Assembly (NCBI RefSeq): GCF_023617245.1 | Contig: NZ_CP067396.1 | Coordinates: forward strand, 1,674,001-1,738,000 | Direction: 5' to 3' | DNA: 64,000 nucleotides | Source of the DNA: Lysobacter enzymogenes | GTDB taxonomy: Bacteria; Pseudomonadota; Gammaproteobacteria; Xanthomonadales; Xanthomonadaceae | In this document: piece by piece, positions 54,206 to 61,349 of the stretch | Layout: each line of letters begins with the position of its first letter | Numbering within the stretch: position 1 is the stretch's first letter | Translations under genes and position numbers: made by a program | The notes under the pieces: generated by a model | What the model was told of the DNA's origin: nothing | The model's input: only the letters and a program-made list of their open reading frames with translations | Database searches by the model: none

Positions 54206-54430
54206 GCGGGCGGCGGCGCGCCATCGACGGGACTCGGCGCAACCCGATCGCGCTCGGGTTCGCCGCCGGCCGTGCGAGCGCGAGGTTTGCGCCCTCTTCG
54301 CGCGGCTCAGGCGCGCCGTTAACGCCGCCGCTGCCAGTCTCGTGGTGTCCGTTTCAGACCCATCCCACCACGCGCCCAGGCAGCCTGGACATGCGATAGA
54401 GCCGTCTGCCGGCGCTTTCAGGAGAACGAC

Positions 54431-54916
54431 ATGACCGATTCCCAAGCGCTGGAACGCAAACTGTGGAAGCACCTGCACGACGACCGCACGATCATGCTGG
54501 GCGTCGAAGGCGAAAACGGCCACAGCCGGCCGATGACCGCGCTGGCCGAGGGCGACCGCTCGCCGCTGTGGATCTTCACCGCGCGCGACAACGAACTGGT
54601 CCGCCGCCTGGAGCGGCCGGCCCGCGCCGTCGCGGCGTTCGTGGCGAAGGATCACTCTGTGTTCGCGAGCATCGAGGGCGAGTTGCACCTGGACATCGAT
54701 CGCGCCGTGATCGACCATTTGTGGAACCCGTTCATCGCGGCCTGGTACGAGGGCGGCAAGGACGATCCGAACTTGGCGTTGCTGCGGTTCGATGCGAGCA
54801 GCGCGGAGGTCTGGTTGAACGAAAACAGCCTGCTCGCCGGCATGAAGCTGTTGCTGGGCATGGATCCCAAGCGCGAATACGCCGACAAGGTCGGCGAAGT
54901 GGATCTGAAGCGCTGA
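54431..54916 (+). CDS. General-stress pyridoxamine 5'-phosphate oxidase-like protein
   Basis: The 161-residue FMN-binding split-barrel protein has the start ALERKLWKHLHDDRTIMLG, PLWIFTARDNELVRRLE in the middle, and WNPFIAAWYEGGKDDPNL followed by NENSLLAGMKLLLGMDP at the end. These are hallmarks of the Pyrid_ox_like general-stress proteins. The family can bind flavin, but its reaction is unknown. AGGAG stands before the ATG. It is followed 11 nt later by a small gene that is probably co-transcribed, and it lies next to the NHEJ genes. The 225-nt gap upstream shows no sigma-54 consensus. Confidence 0.9.
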   Translation: MTDSQALERKLWKHLHDDRTIMLGVEGENGHSRPMTALAEGDRSPLWIFTARDNELVRRLERPARAVAAFVAKDHSVFASIEGELHLDIDRAVIDHLWNPFIAAWYEGGKDDPNLALLRFDASSAEVWLNENSLLAGMKLLLGMDPKREYADKVGEVDLKR

Positions 54917-54927
54917 GGCGGCCGCGC

Positions 54928-55275
54928 GTGCTGACCACGCCGGACGGACGCTACATCGTGGTCAGAGGCCGGCTGTGGCGGGCGACGTCGCCGCATCTGT
55001 CGGCGACGCAGAAGGCGCAGGCGGTCGGCGATCTGATGGCGGCCCGGCGCGCGGTCGCCGCCGCGGCGGGGCGGGCCGACGCGCTGCGCGAAGCGCGCCG
55101 GCGCGTCGATCAGGCCAAACGCGCGCTCGGCGAGCGCGGCCCGGTGTGGTGGACCGACGGAGCGCCCGACTACAACCGGCGCACGGTCCAGCGCAGCCCT
55201 TACGCCGCCTGGTATGCCGCAACCAGCGCGGGCGAGTCCGAAGGCGACGCGCCCGGCGGGGACGGCGAGCGCTGA
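54928..55275 (+). CDS. Small conserved hypothetical protein
   Basis: The 115-residue protein starts at a GTG 11 nt after the previous stop; no ATG in this frame gives the conserved start LTTPDGRYIVVRGRLWRAT. The middle is a charged helix (MAARRAVAAAAGRADALREARRRVDQAKRAL), and GPVWWTDGAPDYNRRTVQRSPYA near the end is strongly conserved in similar proteins I have seen in alpha- and gammaproteobacteria. No function is known. Its position after the stress flavoprotein suggests the same operon. It ends 85 nt before the convergent paralogue-B gene. Confidence 0.75.
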   Translation: MLTTPDGRYIVVRGRLWRATSPHLSATQKAQAVGDLMAARRAVAAAAGRADALREARRRVDQAKRALGERGPVWWTDGAPDYNRRTVQRSPYAAWYAATSAGESEGDAPGGDGER

Positions 55276-55360
55276 AACCCGGCCATCCTCGCGGCGTGCG
55301 GGGACCGCCATGCGCCGCGGCGCCGGTCGCCGGCGCCGCAACGCGATCGTCCTGCCTGGA

Positions 55361-55741
55361 TCAGCGGGCGCGCAGGCCCATCGACATCCTGCCGGCCGGA
55401 ACCGGCGCCAGCGCCGCGGTCGCAGGCCGGCTCCTGCTTTGCTCCCAGATGCGCACCCACACGATGGCGACGATTTCGCGCGCCTGGCTCCAGCTCAGGC
55501 GCGATTCGTTGCCGGTGCGTTGGTAACGGGTCTCCAGTTCCTCGACCATTTCGGTCAGGTCGCGGCCATTGGCCTTGAGGCAGGCATCGATGCCGAGCTT
55601 CAGCGCCGGCTTGACCTCATCCCAGCGTAGCGACCGGCAATGCGGCAATTCGCGAAAGCCGGAACGCCAATGCGCCAGTTCGGCGTCGGCGTCCACTACC
55701 AATGCGATTTCTTGCGTGGTCTCGAAAGCTTGCATACCCAT
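55361..55741 (-). CDS. Conserved stress-cluster protein, paralogue B
   Basis: A 126-residue protein with AAGGA about 10 nt before the ATG at 55741. It shares with the 48842-49288 protein the body AHWRSGFRELPHCRSLRWDEV, KPALKLGIDACLKANGRDL and ESRLSWSQAREIVAIVW, with a similar spacing of conserved Trp, Arg and Lys residues. The N-terminus is shorter, and an Ala/Pro-rich C-terminal tail is unlike paralogue A. It lacks a sigma-54 promoter. No catalytic motif is visible. It lies on the minus strand and converges with the small gene ending at 55275. Confidence 0.8.
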   Translation of the reverse strand: MGMQAFETTQEIALVVDADAELAHWRSGFRELPHCRSLRWDEVKPALKLGIDACLKANGRDLTEMVEELETRYQRTGNESRLSWSQAREIVAIVWVRIWEQSRSRPATAALAPVPAGRMSMGLRAR

Positions 55742-56023
55742 CGTGAGCGTTCCTTAGCGTTGAAGAGGATGTCCCCCCAGGTGGGCGACCGTAAGCAGCG
55801 CGAAGTCGCCGAAACGTGAATAAAGCGGCATTCGCGCGCGACGATGTTTCATTCGCCGCCGGCGCTTAACCGTTCAGCGCCGAAGTAGGAAACCGCTCAC
55901 GCTGGCGGCTCGCCCAGGCGGTTGCCGTCCGCGCTCGAATGGCGGAGATGTGGGCCGCCCGCGCGCCGGGCGCCCGGGCGGTTTCGCCGAAGGATGCGAT
56001 CGACAAAGGCGGCGGGCCGTGCG
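55742..56023. other. Intergenic region
   Basis: It separates the divergent paralogue-B promoter region from the Fpg/Nei gene end. On the minus strand an ATGAAACAT word recurs near 55850 as near 48666, perhaps a shared operator. I see no gene here. Confidence 0.4.
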
Positions 56024-56782
56024 CTAGCCGGCGGCGTCCGTCGCGGGCGCGTACAGTCGCTGGCACAGCGGGCAGAAGAACGCGCGTCGCTTGTAGCGCC
56101 CGAGATGCTTGCGAAAGCTCAGCCGGGCGCCGTCGCGCGGGCAGTGGGTCTTGGTGTGCACCTGCAGGTGCCGCTTGAGCTCGTAAGCCTTCTTCCAGCG
56201 ATAGAAGTCGAAGCTGTAGTCGCGGGCCTGGGCGATCAGCTCGCCGAGCTTGCGCGGCGGCAGCGCGCCTATCGGGCTCTCGGGATGCAGGCGGATCCGG
56301 TGCAGGACCTCGTTCTTGATGATGTTGCCGACACCGGAAAACACGTTCTGGTCCAGCAACGCATCGGCGGCCAGCGCCTGCGGCATCTGCTTGAGCTTCG
56401 CGCGCGCGGACTTCGGGTCCCAATGCGGGTTCATGACGTCGGCCGACCAGTCGTAGACCTCGTCCAGCGGCGTTTCGATGAACTTGACCGAACACGCGTA
56501 GAAATTCAGTTCGTCGCCGCCGGCGAACTGCAGGCTCAGGCGCGGCGCGGCCTCGCGCCGTTCGTTGATGCGGTAACTGCCGTACAGCATGAGGTGCACG
56601 CGCAGGCTGAAGCCGGAGAACTCGAGCAGGAAATGCTTGCCCCACGAGCGGATCGCGCGGATTCTGCGGCCGCGCATCCGCTGGATGTCCTGGGTGCTGT
56701 TGCCGGCCACGCGCTCCACCACGCGTCCGTCGAACGCCGCGGCTTCTTCTTTCAGGATGACGATCGTGGGGCCTTCAGGCAT
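56024..56782 (-). CDS. Fpg/Nei-family DNA glycosylase
   Basis: The 252-residue base-excision-repair glycosylase/lyase starts MPEGPTIVILKEE. Pro2 and Glu3 are the catalytic residues of the family. LRVHLMLYGSYRI is the DNA-contact region, NVFSGVGNIIKNEVLHRI is the helix-two-turn-helix, and the C-terminal HTKTHCPRDG with FFCPLCQRLY is a zinc-finger-like element with three Cys and nearby His, instead of the usual four Cys. Such enzymes remove oxidised pyrimidines or purines. It lies 75 nt downstream of katE in the same direction, so oxidative-damage repair follows peroxide removal. The exact base preference is unknown. Confidence 0.9.
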   Translation of the reverse strand: MPEGPTIVILKEEAAAFDGRVVERVAGNSTQDIQRMRGRRIRAIRSWGKHFLLEFSGFSLRVHLMLYGSYRINERREAAPRLSLQFAGGDELNFYACSVKFIETPLDEVYDWSADVMNPHWDPKSARAKLKQMPQALAADALLDQNVFSGVGNIIKNEVLHRIRLHPESPIGALPPRKLGELIAQARDYSFDFYRWKKAYELKRHLQVHTKTHCPRDGARLSFRKHLGRYKRRAFFCPLCQRLYAPATDAAG

Positions 56783-56857
56783 GGGCTAAGCATCGGCGCG
56801 GGGCGTGCTTCCAGGGCCGGCGCAGCCGACCGCGCACGCCGGCCGCGCCGCGCGGTG

Positions 56858-59053
56858 TCAGGCCAGGGTCCGCAGCGTCGGCTCGCGGTCCCACTGGCGG
56901 TTCTTGGCCAGCTTGACGAAGGCGTCCGCGCGTTGCGCGGCGACCACGCCGGCATCGGCCTCGATGCCCGCGGCGCGCAACAGCGCGCGTCCGCCCGCGT
57001 CGACCGCGAATGCCTTGAGGTGGCCGAACGCGTCGCGGACGAAATCCAGCGCCGCCGCTTCGTTCGCCAGCCGTCCCGCGGCCGCGTCCGAGAGCACCAC
57101 GGCAACCGCGTCGAAGATCAGCGACGGCGTTCCCGCAAGCTGGCCGTCGGCCGGCAGCGAACGGCCGTTGCTGAGCTTGGCCCCGGCCAGCTTGGGCGCG
57201 ACGATCTTGAACTGGGCGCCGGCCGCTTCCACCGCCTCGCGCAAGCCCGCGATCAGGGCCGCGTCCGAGCCTTCGTCCACTAGCGCGCCGACGCAGCGTC
57301 CGGCGAGGGTGTCTTTGCGTTTGCCGATCAATTGCAGCATCGGCGACAGCGGCAGGTCGACCGGCTCCACGGCGGCCGGCGGCGCGGGCGGCAGCCGTTG
57401 CAGGCCCAGTCCGTCGGCCACGCGCCGGGCCAGATCCGGATCGACGTGGCGCAGATGTCCGACGATGGCCTCGCGCACGTGCGGCGTCTGCACCTTCGAC
57501 AGCTCGAACACCAGGGCCGAAGCCAAGTGGGCCTGTTCGGGCGGGGTCTGGCTGCGGAAGAACAGCCGCGCCTGACTGTAATGGTCGGCGAAGCTGGCGG
57601 GGCGCACGCGTCCCTTGACGCCGTCGTCGGCGGCGATCGCCGCACTGCGAAAGCCCGACGGCGTCGCCCGCGGCGAAGTCGGGTCCAGCGAACTGGGCTC
57701 GTAGTTGACCCGGCCCTTGGGCACGCCCATCTGCATATGGCCATCGCGCTGCAGGTTCGCGAACGGGCACTTGGGCGCATTGATCGGCAGTTGGTGGAAG
57801 TTGGGCGAGCCCAGGCGCGAGAGCTGGGTGTCCAGGTAAGAGAACAGACGCCCCTGCAGCAGCGGATCGTTGGAAAAATCGATGCCCGGAACCACGTGCG
57901 AGGGGCAGAACGCCACTTGCTCGGTTTCGGCGAAGAAATTGTCCGGCCAGCGGTCCAGCACCATGCGGCCGATCACGGTCAGGCCGATGGTTTCCTCGGG
58001 AATGAGCTTGGTCGGGTCCAGATGGTCGAACGGCAGCGCATCGGCCTGTTCCTGGTCGAACAGCTGCACCGCCAGTTCCCACTCGGGGTAATCGCCGCGT
58101 TCGATGGCTTCGAACAGGTCGCGCCGGTGGAAGTCGGGATCGGCGCCGGCGAGCTTGACCGCCTCGTCCCACAGCGTGGACTGCAGGCCGAGCTTGGGCC
58201 GCCAGTGGAACTTGACGAAGGTGGATCGCCCCTTCGCGTCCACCAGCCGGAAGCTGTGCACGCCGAAGCCTTCGATCATGCGCAACGAGCGCGGGATGGC
58301 GCGGTCGGACATCGCCCACATGATCATGTGCATCGCTTCGGGCGTCAGCGAGATGAAGTCCCAGAACGTGTCGTGGGCGCTGGCGGCCTGGGGAAACCCG
58401 CGGTCGGGCTCCATCTTGACCGAGTGCACCACGTCCGGGAACTTCATCGCATCCTGGATGAAGAACACCGGAATGTTGTTGCCGACCAGATCCCAGTTGC
58501 CTTGCTGAGTGTAGAACTTGACCGCGAACCCACGCACATCGCGTGGGGTGTCGATCGAGCCGGCGCCGCCGGCCACGGTGGAAAAACGCACGAACACCGG
58601 AGTGCGCTCGCCGACTTCGGTCAGAATGCGCGCGGTGGTGTGCTTCTTGAGCGAACGGGTTAGCTCGAAGTAGCCGTGCGCGGCCGAACCGCGCGCGTGG
58701 ACGATGCGCTCTGGAATCCGCTCATGGTCGAAGTGGGTGATCTTCTCGCGAAGAATGAAGTCTTCCAGCAGGGTCGGACCGCGCTCGGTCGCGCGCAGCG
58801 AGTTCTGGTTGTCCGACAACGGCACGCCTTGATTGGTGGTCAAGGTCTGGTGTTCGCCAGCGGCTTGCTGGTGCAGTTCGTCGCCAGTGCCGCGCGAATC
58901 AGCGCGCTTGCCGGCGGCGGGGCGGCGATCCGGCGCTTTCGTCGAGTCGTGCGTCGCGGTCGATCGTGCGGCGTTCGCGTCTGCGGGCGAGCGCTTGCCT
59001 GTCTTGCTGGCGGCGCCGAGGTGACGTGGCGTGGAGCGGGATTTGCTGGCCAT
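56858..59053 (-). CDS. katE: Large-subunit catalase (HPII/KatE type)
   Basis: The 731-residue catalase starts at the ATG at 59053, with AGGAT about 8 nt upstream. An N-terminal disordered, Lys/Arg-rich leader (about 1-65) precedes the catalase core: the active-site His region RIVHARGSAAHGYFE, NNIPVFFIQDAMKFPD with the Asn, and RLFSYLDTQLSRLG with the heme-ligand Tyr. The C-terminal 150 residues form the flavodoxin-like domain of HPII-type enzymes. It destroys hydrogen peroxide in the cytoplasm, typically in stationary phase. The next gene in the same direction is the Fpg/Nei glycosylase. Confidence 0.97.
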   Translation of the reverse strand: MASKSRSTPRHLGAASKTGKRSPADANAARSTATHDSTKAPDRRPAAGKRADSRGTGDELHQQAAGEHQTLTTNQGVPLSDNQNSLRATERGPTLLEDFILREKITHFDHERIPERIVHARGSAAHGYFELTRSLKKHTTARILTEVGERTPVFVRFSTVAGGAGSIDTPRDVRGFAVKFYTQQGNWDLVGNNIPVFFIQDAMKFPDVVHSVKMEPDRGFPQAASAHDTFWDFISLTPEAMHMIMWAMSDRAIPRSLRMIEGFGVHSFRLVDAKGRSTFVKFHWRPKLGLQSTLWDEAVKLAGADPDFHRRDLFEAIERGDYPEWELAVQLFDQEQADALPFDHLDPTKLIPEETIGLTVIGRMVLDRWPDNFFAETEQVAFCPSHVVPGIDFSNDPLLQGRLFSYLDTQLSRLGSPNFHQLPINAPKCPFANLQRDGHMQMGVPKGRVNYEPSSLDPTSPRATPSGFRSAAIAADDGVKGRVRPASFADHYSQARLFFRSQTPPEQAHLASALVFELSKVQTPHVREAIVGHLRHVDPDLARRVADGLGLQRLPPAPPAAVEPVDLPLSPMLQLIGKRKDTLAGRCVGALVDEGSDAALIAGLREAVEAAGAQFKIVAPKLAGAKLSNGRSLPADGQLAGTPSLIFDAVAVVLSDAAAGRLANEAAALDFVRDAFGHLKAFAVDAGGRALLRAAGIEADAGVVAAQRADAFVKLAKNRQWDREPTLRTLA

Positions 59054-59589
59054 GGGGACGATCCTGTAGCGGCTGGCTATGAGGTGGCTCGAGCGACCGG
59101 CAGAGCCTCGAAGTCCGGCGGAGCGCCCGGTTCCGGGTGCGGCGTGCGTTCGCCACGACGCCGCGCGGGCGCGAACCCACGAGCGTGCACGCGCGGCGTA
59201 GCGGGGCGACGAATATCGGATGCTTATCCAGACAGTGCGGGCTGATCGGTTAACGATGCGTCGGCGATGCGTCGGCGAAAACTCACGGCCGTACAACGAA
59301 TCGCGGCCGGATCGAATGCGGTCAGGTGCGGCGCACATGCAATGGCCGTTCGAATACGAACAGGGCAGCGAGGATCCGTCGGCGGGTTGGCGGCGACGTG
59401 AGCAGGGGTAGCGCTATCGCGAGACCGCGGACATGCGCATCGATCGCCGCTGCCGCAACGCAGGCGTCGGCGGATATGCCGGTGCGGCGTGGACCGCGAG
59501 GGCCGGCCATCTCAAGCGCGCGTGGCGCATGCCTCCGTGGCAGCGGCTGGTCCGTGGGACGTCGACCGCGCCGGCCGCGCCCATTGCGC
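59054..59589. other. Gap between katE and arsC without a supported gene
   Basis: This 536-nt region contains the upstream region of katE, and an 11-bp direct repeat (CGATGCGTCGG at 59254-59264 and 59265-59275). Several reading frames are open through high GC content, but none has a ribosome binding site or recognisable protein. Confidence 0.55.
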
Positions 59590-60021
59590 TCACGGTTCTT
59601 CGCGCAGCGGGCGTCGCCCGTGCCCGTCGATGACGATTTCGCCGTCCTCTTTGGCGAACGGGGCGACGATCGGCGGCAGCAGCGCGAGCACCGCTTCCGA
59701 AGGCCGGCACAGGCGGATGCCCAGATCGGTCTGCACGAAGGGGCGGTTGATCAGGATCGGATGGGCGAGCATCGCATCGATCAGGGCAGCGTCGGTCGCG
59801 TCGGGGTCGTCCAGCCCGAGTTCGAAATACGGCGTGCCCTTGGTGCGGATCGCCTCGCGCACGCTCAGCCCGGCGCCCGCGATCAGTTCGAGCAGGCGGC
59901 CGTGTTCGGGCGGATGGCGCAGATACTCGATCACCTGCGGCTCGATGCCGGCATGGCGGATCAGCGCCAGCGTATTGCGCGAGGTCCCGCAGTCGGGGTT
60001 GTGATAGATGACGGCGCGCAT
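59590..60021 (-). CDS. arsC: Glutaredoxin-type arsenate reductase
   Basis: A 143-residue ArsC. The start RAVIYHNPDCGTSRNTL holds the catalytic Cys11 in the CGTSR motif. LINRPFVQTDLGIRLCRPSE is the usual anion-binding region with the Arg residues that hold arsenate. It reduces arsenate to arsenite with glutathione and glutaredoxin. It is 7 nt downstream of arsH and in the same transcript. No arsenite pump is in the window. Confidence 0.93.
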   Translation of the reverse strand: MRAVIYHNPDCGTSRNTLALIRHAGIEPQVIEYLRHPPEHGRLLELIAGAGLSVREAIRTKGTPYFELGLDDPDATDAALIDAMLAHPILINRPFVQTDLGIRLCRPSEAVLALLPPIVAPFAKEDGEIVIDGHGRRPLREEP

Positions 60022-60028
60022 ACGAGCC

Positions 60029-60823
60029 TCAGGTGCAAGCGCCCGCGCAGCAGGCGGTTTTGGCGGTCGGTGCGGGAGCGGATGCAGGCAGGGTCGTTGC
60101 GTTCGCCGTGGTCGCTTCGATGGCGCCCGCCGCGGCGGCGAGCCGATGCGCGGCCGCGTCGTTCTTTCGCTCGCTGTAGCGATCGGTGAGGTAATCGCTG
60201 TGGCCGCGGGTGAGCAGGGTGAACTTGACCAGTTCCTCCATCACGTCCACCACCCGGTCGTAGTAGGACGAAGGTTTCATTCGCCCGTCCTCGTCGAACT
60301 CCTGCCACGCCTTCGCCACCGACGATTGGTTCGGCACGACGATCATGCGCATCCAGCGCCCGAGCACGCGCAAGGCGTTGACCACGTTGAACGATTGCGA
60401 TCCGCCGCAGACTTGCATCACCGCCAGGGTGCGGCCCTGGGTCGGGCGCACGCTGCCGTCTTCCAGCGGCAGCCAGTCGATCTGGTTCTTGAACACGGCG
60501 GTGACGGCGCCGTGCCGCTCCGGGCTGACCCAGACCTGGCCTTCGGACCACCGCGACAGCTCGCGCAGCTCCTGCACCCTGGGATGGCTGGCCGCGACGC
60601 TGTCGAGCATCGGCAGTTCGTGCGGATCGAACACGCGTGCGTCGGCGCCGAAGCGCTGCAGCAGCCGCTGCGCCTCCAACGCCAGCTTGCGGCTGTAGGA
60701 CTGCGGCCGCAGCGAGCCGTACAGGATCAGGATGCGCGGCGCGTGCGCGGCGGCGCCGAGGCGGGCGGGCTCGGGGATCTGCAGCGCGGCGGGGTCGAGC
60801 AGGGGCAGGGGCGGCGGGGTCAT
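60029..60823 (-). CDS. arsH: NADPH-dependent FMN reductase ArsH
   Basis: The 264-residue flavoprotein has the ArsH core: ILILYGSLRPQSYSRKLALEA (FMN phosphate loop), ELPMLDSVAASHPRVQELREL, SEGQVWVSPERHGA, FKNQIDWLPLEDGSVRPTQG and MQVCGGSQSFNVVNALR. ArsH oxidises trivalent organoarsenicals to less toxic pentavalent forms, or acts as a quinone/azo reductase. An Ala/Thr-rich C-terminal extension of about 30 residues ends in KTACCAGACT, a Cys-rich tail. It is divergent from arsR, with 41 nt between the start codons, and is followed by arsC. Confidence 0.93.
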   Translation of the reverse strand: MTPPPLPLLDPAALQIPEPARLGAAAHAPRILILYGSLRPQSYSRKLALEAQRLLQRFGADARVFDPHELPMLDSVAASHPRVQELRELSRWSEGQVWVSPERHGAVTAVFKNQIDWLPLEDGSVRPTQGRTLAVMQVCGGSQSFNVVNALRVLGRWMRMIVVPNQSSVAKAWQEFDEDGRMKPSSYYDRVVDVMEELVKFTLLTRGHSDYLTDRYSERKNDAAAHRLAAAAGAIEATTANATTLPASAPAPTAKTACCAGACT

Positions 60824-60849
60824 GGCGGATTGCTCGCGGTCTGTTGTTC

Positions 60850-60864
60850 TACTATTCTAGAAAT
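60850..60864. promoter_or_regulatory. Candidate ArsR operator and arsR -10 region
   Basis: The dyad TTCTAGAA (60855-60862) sits between the arsH and arsR start codons and ends 2 nt before the arsR ATG. TACTAT (60850-60855) could serve as the -10 box. ArsR binding here would block both divergent transcripts. Confidence 0.55.
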
Positions 60865-61227
60865 ATGGAAATATTGAACGCAAGCCGGTCGCTGGCCGCG
60901 CTGGGCCACGCTTCGCGCTTGGCGATCTTCAGGCAGTTGGTGGAAGCCGGGCACGGCGGCCGCATGGCCGGCGAACTGGCGCAGGCGCTGTCGATGCCCG
61001 GCGCCACGCTGTCGTTCCATCTCAAGGAACTGGTCGCCGCGGGGTTGATCCTCGGCGAAGCGCGAGGCCGTTACGTCAATTACCGCGCCGATTTTTCCGC
61101 GATGAACGAGCTGATCGCCTTCCTCACCCGCAACTGTTGCGCGGGCGATGCGCAAGGTTGCGGGACCGCGGCGCCGGCGCGCCCGCCGCGTCGGGCGGCG
61201 GCCGCGAAAGCGCGGTCGCAGCGCTGA
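60865..61227 (+). CDS. arsR: ArsR-family metalloregulator
   Basis: A 120-residue winged-helix repressor. LAALGHASRLAIFRQLVEAGHGG is the first helical region, and LSMPGATLSFHLKELVAAGLI is the recognition helix. The end has NCCAGDAQGC, a Cys-Cys pair with a third Cys 7 residues later, similar to the Cys95/Cys96/Cys102 arsenite site of Acidithiobacillus ArsR. When arsenite binds, DNA is released and ars genes are expressed. The ATG has no ribosome binding site, so the mRNA may be leaderless. The last 35 residues are basic and Ala-rich. Confidence 0.92.
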   Translation: MEILNASRSLAALGHASRLAIFRQLVEAGHGGRMAGELAQALSMPGATLSFHLKELVAAGLILGEARGRYVNYRADFSAMNELIAFLTRNCCAGDAQGCGTAAPARPPRRAAAAKARSQR

Positions 61228-61349
61228 ACCGGGCCGGCGCGGCATCGCCGCGGGCCGCGGTGCGGTCGTTCGGGCGCCGGCTGGCATAGTATCGAGCGAG
61301 GACGGGCGTTCGCCGCCCGCGACCGGCACGATCGCCAGGGAGGTGTTGC

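Noticed and set aside
59326..59710. Overlapping open frames in the katE-arsC gap
   Set aside because: Their products are Arg/Ala-rich with no ribosome binding site, and different frames overlap on both strands. This fits high-GC noise.
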